Assembly: GCF_040183065.1 (NCBI RefSeq)
Contig: NC_091121.1
Span: 62,218,287 to 62,282,286, forward strand
Direction of reading: 5' to 3'
DNA: 64,000 nt
Source of the DNA: Periplaneta americana
Taxonomy: Eukaryota; Arthropoda; Insecta; Blattodea; Blattidae
Shown: positions 45,901-54,900 of the stretch, in pieces
Layout: each line of letters starts with the position of its first letter
Position numbering within the stretch: the stretch's first letter is position 1
The notes under the pieces: model-generated
What the model was told of the DNA's origin: nothing
Seen by the model: the letters and a program-made list of their open reading frames with translations, nothing else
Database searches by the model: none
Program-made: the position numbers and the translations under genes

Positions 45901-48900
45901 GTGATCCTATCACGGATAGCTGCTACACCAGCCCACAGCTCTCCACAGCTGTCATCCAACCTTCTTCCATGAGAGTCTCCCCCAAAACTGCACGTGTCGA
46001 AATTCTCCCCCAGGAAAACCGACGCTAAAGAAATAATTAAAGCAAAAATGGCCAATGAAAATCAAAATCCCTGTCACGTGATAACTTTAATTTGCTCCGT
46101 ATACGTGAGAAAAAGGAGACCAAGAATGGCGGAAATAAAACAAGCTATCTATAGGAGAAAGAAAACTAAAAATGGAGAAGGAAACCACCTATGAAAAGTA
46201 AGGGTAACTAATAATAAAAAAGAATATAACAAGAATAAAGAAGAAAAAAGGAAAGAAAGAAAGGAAGATAGTGTGCCGAAACTAAAACGGCACAGTATTT
46301 AAGTAGATAAATTATACAGTAAGATATGGTCTGTTTTGATGTGAGTTGAAATTACCTTCTTCAACAACAGTTTGAATACCTTTGTGCAAATAGTAAATAC
46401 TTTACAAAACAGTAACAGCAACAATGATAGTGGTAATGTTTTAATGGTGATGATGCTGAAAATAAACATACCTTGCATTACTTGTATGAAATTGTTATGG
46501 CATTTTTTAAAAATTTAGTCAAAGCGAACCAGAAACTTTAATTCGTATTCTTCCAAACTTTACATCTGAACAAGATACGTAAACAAAATAAATTAGGTGC
46601 AAAACTGAACAACAGTATAAGTCGGCAGAGTGTAAAGTACAAAATTCTGACTAACAAAATCTTCTGGACATTGGGTGCATAAATCCACAAGGGACATCGT
46701 GATGTCAGCAAATAAAGCTGGATTCATGTATTAAGAAGTAAAGTAAAAAAATTGAAACTTTACAGATGACACTTTCTCATTATGGTACATGTTTTATTTT
46801 GGTTTTTAAAATTGTGTTACTAATGTAGTTCTTGAACCTTTCATTCAATTCATTTATTATTGTATTCCATAGATCTTACTTTAGCATTGAAGCTTTAAGA
46901 TGTGGAACAAGTCAAAATTTTATAAGTTTGCAATTTTTTGACGAGATGAAGTGAGGCCGAGGATTCACCTATGGTTGGGGAAAACCTCGGAAAATACCCA
47001 GCCAGGTAATCAGTCCAAAGGGGAATGAAACCCAAGCCCAAGCGCAGCTCCAGATCAGCAGGCTAGCGAGTCTGCCAACTTAGCTATGTTTAGTGGTTCT
47101 ACAAAAAAATATATAGTATGTAGCAAGTAGATGATTCAGTTTACAAACCTAAACAGTTATTCAACAGTTGAGATATAAAAATATAATACATAGCAAGTAA
47201 ATTAATTCAATTTAAAAGCATCAAAATTCAATCAGTTCGGATATATGAAAATTGATATCATGCACATTACTTCAATTTACAAGCATAAACAATTCGTCAG
47301 TTGAGCTATATAGACTGCTATTCAATTTACAGTACAGTATATATAATTCATCAGTTAAGCTATACAAAAATATACAATGCATAGTAAACAGATAATTAAA
47401 TTTACAAATATATTTTTGTTGAGCTATATAAAATTGTACAATTCATACCAATTCAACTCCAATAGATTCTATGAGATTCCTCACTAATATTAACAGCATC
47501 AAAATGACAATAGAAGAAAAAGCACTGATTCAATATGAAAAACTTATCAGATTACCAGGAAACAATTGGCATTCATACAGTCCTCTCTGTAGATTGAAAA
47601 CTCAAAAAAGTTTCATATCCATTGTTCAAGAATTAAAACAGAAAATCAATATCCCGAATTTAAAAGAAAACTTGCAAATTAAATCAAACCCTTTAACTCT
47701 ATTAAATATAGAATATAATCTAAATTTAACAGAAGAAATACTGAAATCAGAAGTAAACACTGAAATACTGAAACAGTTGTCTTTAGAGACAATTAATATT
47801 AGGTACCAGTACCGAGTCATTCCCGGGGGTAAAAGGCGGTCAGAGTGTGGTGCCGACCACACCACCTCATTCTAGTGCCGAGGTCATGGAAAGCATGGGG
47901 CTCTACCTCCATGCCCCCCAAGTGCCTTCATGGCATGTTACGGGGATACCTTTACCTTTTACCTTTACCCTCCACAAAACTGGCTTCATTTATACACCGA
48001 TGGATCCTTGATCTCCAGAGAACAAGGTGCCGGTGCAGGTGTTACGTGCTGTCTCTTCTCACTTTATAGATCTCTTGGACATGGAACAACAAGTTTTGAT
48101 GGTGAAATCATTGCAATAAGTGAATGTCTCAGGAATCTTCTATGCCACATCAATAAATTTAGGAATGCAGTTATATTGTGAATTTTATTAGTAACAACAA
48201 TGTAATTTATTCGTCACAACAATAATTCCTTTCTACAATTTGCCTTAAACGCTCTCGTCAACAATTGGATTTTCACTCAACACAGTATTCGTTATAGCAC
48301 TCCACTGATGACAATGACAATTTACTTGGCCTAGTACGAACAACAATGAACTGTTAATCTTAACTAATATTTACAAAGCACTATTTACAAATCAGAACTA
48401 TCAGTTCTCAGTCCACAGTTCTTCTATCTCAGTCACTCGAGTTCACAGTATCTCGAACCACAGACCTTCAGAGACAGTTCACTGTACTCGAACTCAGGTC
48501 CCTCCAACTGCGGTCCACTGCACTCGAACTCAGGTCCCTCCAACTGCGGTCCACTGCACTCGAACTCAGGCCTTCGGATGCTGATGCAGATGCGGACGCA
48601 CACTCGAGTCGAACTCCGGCACACAAGTCTGGCTTGCTTGCTCTGGCTTACTCACTGACTGAATAACTGAAAACTGAAAACTCCTGTCGTTCCTTCGCGA
48701 CCGTAATTTATAACCACAGCGACGTAGCCTCGAAAGTTCGAATTCGCGAGTCTTCCACTTCGACGGAATTCTCGGCCTCTCTAGGCAAGCAGAAGATGCG
48801 CGCGCAAACTCCCTCAGTGCCTCGTGAAGCCCGCTCGATATGCTCTCTCGCGGGACGCTGGTCGTGAGTTCGAATCTCACGTCGCTGTCACATTGCTCCC

Positions 48901-51900
48901 TCCTTAGGACTGCTCGTCTCGGGCAGTCCCTTGGTAGGCTGCTAGTCGGTCCAACGTTTGGGGTCCTCCGGCTGCTCCCTCCTTATGGTGGCGCCACCCC
49001 ATCCTTGGCTTGGCTGGGCAGCGATACTCGTTCTGCGTGGGCGCCATCTTGCTTTTCCACATGGCCCTCCAAGGAGAGCTCGCTGGCCACGGGTTGGTCT
49101 TCGGCGTCCATCAGGAACACTTCATCCCGACCAAGACGGAGTATACGGCGCCGGACGTCCACCGTCGCATCGAGTAACCGCATGGCGTCGAGTCCCAGGA
49201 CGACGTCCTTGGTGATGTTGGCGACGAACACCCACATCTCCAGTTTCCTCTTCCCCAAGGTCAGGTCCAGGAAGACCTCTCTCTGGATGGGCAAGCTCTC
49301 GCCTGAAGCAGTCCGTAGCTCGTATTGGCGCAGCGGTGTCCTCCCAGGTAGGCCACACACGACGTCTGGTCTGCGATAGTGAGCATCGCCCCGGTGTCCA
49401 CCAGTACTCTGCATGGACGGCCTCTTATCCGTCCTTCATCAATCAGCCCATCGTCGCACCTTCTGTCGACTGGTTTCAGGACGAGCCGAGGGGACGGTGA
49501 TGATGGTGCCGACGTGCTCCTCTTAGCATCGGGCCGACTGTTGCCAGGTCGGTCGCAACTCCTCTGCAGGTGCCCAGGTTCACTGCAGGACCAGCAGGTG
49601 GGCACCCGTCGTCTCTGTTGCTCAGGCGGCTGTTGGTTTCTCTCGGTGTCAGCCACCTCTCCCTCCTGCCGGTGGCCGGAGCGGTCGCAGTCCCTCCTTA
49701 GGTGTCCCGGTCTCCCGCAGGACCAGCAGTTGGGCGTCCGTCGTCTCCGCCGTTCCGTTGACTGTTGGCGCTCCTCGACGTCGGCCACCTCTCTCTCCTG
49801 CTTGTGGCCAGATTGGTCACAGTCCCTTCTCAGGTGTCCTGGTCTGCCGCAGCACCAGCAGGTGGGCGCCCGTCGTCTCCGCCGCTCCGTTGACTGTTGG
49901 CGCTCCTCGACGTCGGCCACCTCTCTCTCCTGCCTGTGGCCAGATTGGTCACAGTCCCTTCTCAAGTGTCCGGGTTTGCCACAGGACCAGCAGGTGGGCG
50001 CCCGTCGTCTCTGCCGCTCCGTTGACTGCCGGCGCTCCTCGATGTCGGCCACCTCTCTCTCCCGCCTGTGGCCGGACCGGTCGCAGTCCCTTTTCAAGTG
50101 TCCCGGTCTGCCACAGGACCAGCAGGTAGGCGCTCCTCGCCTCTGCCGCTCGGGTGGCTTCGGTTGGCGCCCCCCAGCATCCGTCGCCGTGACGCTCCTG
50201 ACCCAGTGCGGTGTTGAGACTCCCGCCGCCAACTTGGCTGCCTCCATCCTGAGGGCCGCCGTCAGAGCTGCGTTGATAGTGCGATGCTCTGCCAGGAGTA
50301 GCTGTTGTCTGATTTCGGGGTCTCGAACTCCGCTGCCGAAGGTGTAGGCCGCCTCTCCAGCGATGAAGTCATTAGGTAGGCCCCTGAGCGCCTTATGGGC
50401 CAGTTGTTCCACTGCCATCGCAAATTCTTGTAGGGACTCGCCTGACTGTTGGACCCTCGTTTTTAGTTGGGTCCTGAATGCTGCCGCAAGTTGATGGTCA
50501 CCATAACGTCCCTCCAGGGCCGCCATCATCTCAGCGGCTGTCCCATCTTTTGGAACGCTGTGAAGAATCTCCGACGCCTGCCCCTGAAGTGCGGCCAGCA
50601 GCTGAGTTGTTTTCTCTGCTGACGTCCACCCATTGTGCTCTGCGATGGCCTCGAACTGGCGATGGAATATCGCCCAAGACGTCGTACCGTCGAACTTCGG
50701 CGTCTTGACGTTGCAATGTCTGGCTGAGGGCGATGGTTCCACATGGCCACTACATGAGGTCCTCAATTCTGTCGTCGATCTTTCCAAGGCCCGTTGAACT
50801 TCCTCGGCAATTATCTGCTTCTGTTCTCTAGCCTGGCGATCCACCAACGCGAGGATGTGTTTGTTTTCTACAGCGTGTTGGTCCATTAACGCGAGTATGT
50901 GCTTGTTTTCCTCAGCGTGTTTGTCCATCACCTCACTCGTCTGCTTTTGACGACGCTCGAGATCGCGGATTTTGCCGCCGAAATGGTCTACATCCTGGCT
51001 CAACTCGGCTACTGTCTCGTTTATAGTTGTAAAATTCTGGTTTAGTTTATCCAAATCGGCCTTAAGTTCGTCTTTTACGATGGCGACAATTCCATCTATG
51101 TGGGCCGAAACGCTTTCAATTTGCGTAGTGACGTCATTTTTCACTCCGCTTATGTCGCCTTTCACTTCACTTATGTCACTTTTCATCTCTGTTTTCACAT
51201 CACTTATGTCACTTTTCATCTCCGTTTTCACATCACTTATGTCGTTCTTAACCTCACTGATGTGCTTGTTCATGTCGTTCATGTTATCTTTTACTTCACT
51301 AATGTGCATGTTCATTTCTGCTTTCATTTCTGCGATGGCTTGCAGGATCTGCTGTAGGTTCTCCATTGTCGATAATATCCCACTTCTGACACCAATGTGA
51401 ATTTTATTAGTAACAACAATGTAATTTATTCGTCACAACAATAATTCCTTTCTACAATTTGCCTTAAACGCTCTCGTCAACAATTGGATTTTCACTCAAC
51501 ACAGTATTCGTTATAGCACTCCACTGATGACAATGACAATTTACTTGGACTAGTACGAACAACAATGAACTGTTAATCTTAACTAATATTTACAAAGCAC
51601 TATTTACAAATCAGAACTATCAGTTCTCAGTCACTCGAATTCACAGTATCTCGAACCACAGACCTTCAGAGACAGTTCACTGTACTCGAACTCAGGTCCC
51701 TCCAACTGCGGTCCACTGCACTCGAACTCAGGCCTTCGGATGCTGATGCAGATGCGGACGCACACTCGAGTCGAACTCCGGCACACAAGTCTGGCTTGCT
51801 TGCTCTGGCTTACTCACTGACTGAATAACTGAAAACTCCTGTCGTTCCTTCGCGACCGTAATTTATAACCACAGCGACGTAGCCTCGAAAGTTCGAATTC

Positions 51901-54900
51901 GCGAGTCTTCCACTTCGACGGATTTCTCGGCCTCTCTAGGCAAGCAGAAGATGCACGCGCAAACTCCCTCAGTGCCTCGTGAAGCCCGCGCGATATGCTC
52001 TCTCGCGGGACGCTGGTCGTGAGTTCGAATCTCACGTCGCTGTCACAATATTGTCAGACTCCAAAGCAGCTATTCTATCAATTGTCTCTAAACACACATC
52101 TTCATCTCAAACAGCAGAAATAACTAAAATGCTCTCTCAATTAATATCACTCAATAAAAGAATTGTATTCCAATGGATACCATCCCATTGTGGAATCCTG
52201 GGAAACGAGAATGCGGATGCTTTAGCAAAGAAGTGCAGCACTGCTACTTACAGACCTGTTACTAAATCTACGTATTACTCTGTGAAGAGATTTATTAAAT
52301 CTACATACTTAGACTTCAACAAACAAAATTTGATAACGCAATCCCAAGGGAAAAAATGGAACTCCCTGCATCAAAATCCACAGTTAATTCCCGATTTACC
52401 ACGAAAATCGTCTGTAGCTGCATTTAGATTGGCAACAGGCCATGATTATTTGGCCAAACACCTGCATAGAATTGGAATATATCGGTCCCCTAACTGCCCA
52501 TTGTGCAACTCAAACTAAGAAATGGATTCGGAACACCTCAAAATCTGTGCTTCAGTGGCTGGTCATGATAATATCTTTGAAAAATATTGGAGTGCAAGAG
52601 GTCAAATGACTTCATTGTCAAACGCCTGGCATTAGAAAACAACAACAATTCATACCAAGTAGATTAATTCAGTTTACAAACATAAATAATTCCTCAGTTG
52701 TGTAGAAGGTATGAGTATGTAGAAATTTGGTTAATTCTGTTCTAAAAATTTTCTAATGGTCCTTCAAAGCTTTAAGATAAATAAGCAATGCATTGATGAC
52801 TAATACATGAATAGTGAGCTCCTTTTTTTAACAGCTTAGACTAACAGAGGATAGATTGAGATCTGACATGTCTTGTACTAAAATTATGATTAGTACTAAA
52901 CATATCTCGGTTTTTAATATGAAACATCAATAGGGAAAGACTGTACTCACAAGATAAGGTCAAAATTTCTAAATTTTGAAAAATATTTTTACATGAATTC
53001 CTTTTATGCACACCAGCCATTATTCTTGTAGGTTTCTTTTGTAAAACAAAAATGTGTTTAACTTCAGACGAGTTGCCCCAGAATATTAATCCATATTTCA
53101 TTACAGAATGAAAATATGCAAAGTATGACATTTTAAATGTGTTTATATCGTCAATGGAAGATAAGGATCTTAATGCATAACAGGCAGAGCTCAATTTAGG
53201 AGTAATATATTCTATGTATGTTTTCCAGTTCAAGCAGTTATCAAACCGTAAACCAAGAAACTTTGTGCGTATAGATTCTTTGAGATGAGATTTTTAGCAA
53301 CATCACAATACTTCCCTTAAGTAAAGGGAAAGCTAGCTGCAATATTTGACTTCTGAAGATTAAATAAAAGATAATAAACGAATATTGTACAAATACAGTA
53401 TATATTAATTTTTATTGTAGCATAGACAACTCAAGAGATATGTTTTGAGGAAACTATCTCACCATGAAAGACAAAGAAACAAAAGCGTGTAAGAATGATG
53501 GGAAAACTAAGGAATTAAATTTATCAGCAGAGTAGGCCTGCTATGAAGATCATAACAACTGTAGGAGAGTAGGTTGGCTGTTACAGTATGTTTTACACAA
53601 CAAACTTTAAGCGATTTACTCTGACCATACTTCAGGGAGCTTGCTTTTAGTTGTACTATTTCGAATGTGAATGTGCAGATTGCTTTTCATTATTTTATTA
53701 CTTAATTAGCATTTGTTTGCAGGTTATGTGTAACAAAACTAGACATTCTGGATACCCTTGCAGAGATCAAAGTGGGTGTGTCTTATAAGAGCAAGGGTAA
53801 GAAAATAGATTATTTCCCGTCCAATGCATCAGAACTTGGGAGTGTGGAGGTATGTGCAAGTTTCTAATACTTCTCAGTACGTCTGATGTTATTAACAGTG
53901 AAGGTTGTAACATCATTTATCACTTTTAACAGGTGGAATACATTACGTTACCTGGATGGGAAAGAAGTATAGAAGATGTAAGAGATTATGAGAAATTACC
54001 ACATAATGCAAAGAAATACATAGAGCTAATTGAAGAGAAGGTCCAAGTGCCTGGTAAGACTTTTTCTGTCCTAACAATTTAATGTTACAGAAGAAACACA
54101 GAACGTGAACTGAGATATATTTCTGAGTGTAACCTCTACATGAAGACAATGTGCTTTAGGAATCACCAATTTTGGTGATACCTTGTAGGATATTATAAAA
54201 CTACACTTGCTGGCAAATTTATCCTATTGTTTCTTGCATTTGATTTGTCTGTATGTCATGTATTGGAAAATTTCTGAACTTCATTTAATTTTTTATTTTA
54301 CTTTTTATTCTTTTAACTGTCACTTTATTAATCATTAATCATGTTATAAAATAAGTTGCTAGATACAGAGACATAACTTTAGGGGATTTTCATTGAGTGC
54401 AACAAATTATCAAGGTACAGAAAATGTAATGCTGAATGAAAATGTTTCTGTATCAATGAAATGTAAGTTTCAGAGACTATACCATGACCAGTATAAATAT
54501 AGGATATAACCTTCTCTACCTTGAACGACATCCTGCATTCGCCATGGTATAATCTGTATTACCAGCTATGTTGGCAGAAAACTTCATAATACTTTTCACA
54601 TATTACTGATTCTTTTATGGTCGAAGTTTCTTTATTAAAAACGGCGCGAAATGCATGTAAGAATTCTAACAGTGAGTTAGAATCTGACTCTTAGCATTAC
54701 AGATGAGACAAACTTGATCAGAAACGGAATTAACTTGTGATCAGAAAAAAATTAACTCGCAATGACCAAGACTGATTGGATAAATTTAGTGGTGAGTGAA
54801 ATTTTATTATAACATTATATGATGCTGAAAAGTTTCTGAGTTATTGGGAGCAAAAGTTGCTGTATATCATCATCTTGAATTAATTGGGGTATTGGGATTT

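Larger units (their letters stand above)
48177..52047 (-). mobile_element. Gag-protease-only LTR retrotransposon, minus strand
   Basis: Target duplication ATAT at 48173-48176 and 52048-52051. LTRs 48177-48892 (3' LTR) and 51396-52047 (5' LTR) begin TGTGA and end TCACA. A tRNA-Leu primer site and a polypurine tract occupy the standard positions. The 2503-bp interior encodes Gag with five zinc knuckles and a protease but no reverse transcriptase, RNase H or integrase. The LTRs differ by roughly 1% substitution plus repeat-number changes, so the insertion is young. It must rely on a partner element. Gypsy-like affinity is likely but unproven. It resides in AdSS intron 7 in antisense orientation. 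Confidence 0.93.
47452..52645 (+). mobile_element. Retrotransposon 'J' copy 4, 13-bp target duplication, split by a SINE and an LTR element
   Basis: CAATTCATACCAA lies at 47439-47451 and 52646-52658. The copy is 5'-truncated at the same region as the start of the linker. Without its two insertions it encodes the linker, RNase H (YTDGS at about 47990, SDSKAAI at about 52055, [20 protein letters not shown] at 52170-52230) and the CPLCNSN motif at 52490. The RNase H motifs are intact apart from the interruptions; a stop TAA follows CNSN. Confidence 0.93.

Noticed and set aside
49560-50135. Regularly spaced repeats that could suggest a CRISPR array
   Set aside because: 132-bp coding repeats of zinc knuckles in a eukaryotic retroelement; the spacers are also repeats.
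49379-50347. Long open frame (322 aa) on the plus strand
   Set aside because: It is the exact antisense of the zinc-knuckle part of Gag; the repeats and GC-rich arginine codons keep the opposite strand open.
50972-51400. Open frame of 142 aa, Ser/Phe/Thr-rich, on the plus strand
   Set aside because: Antisense of the Gag heptad repeats; no independent signal.
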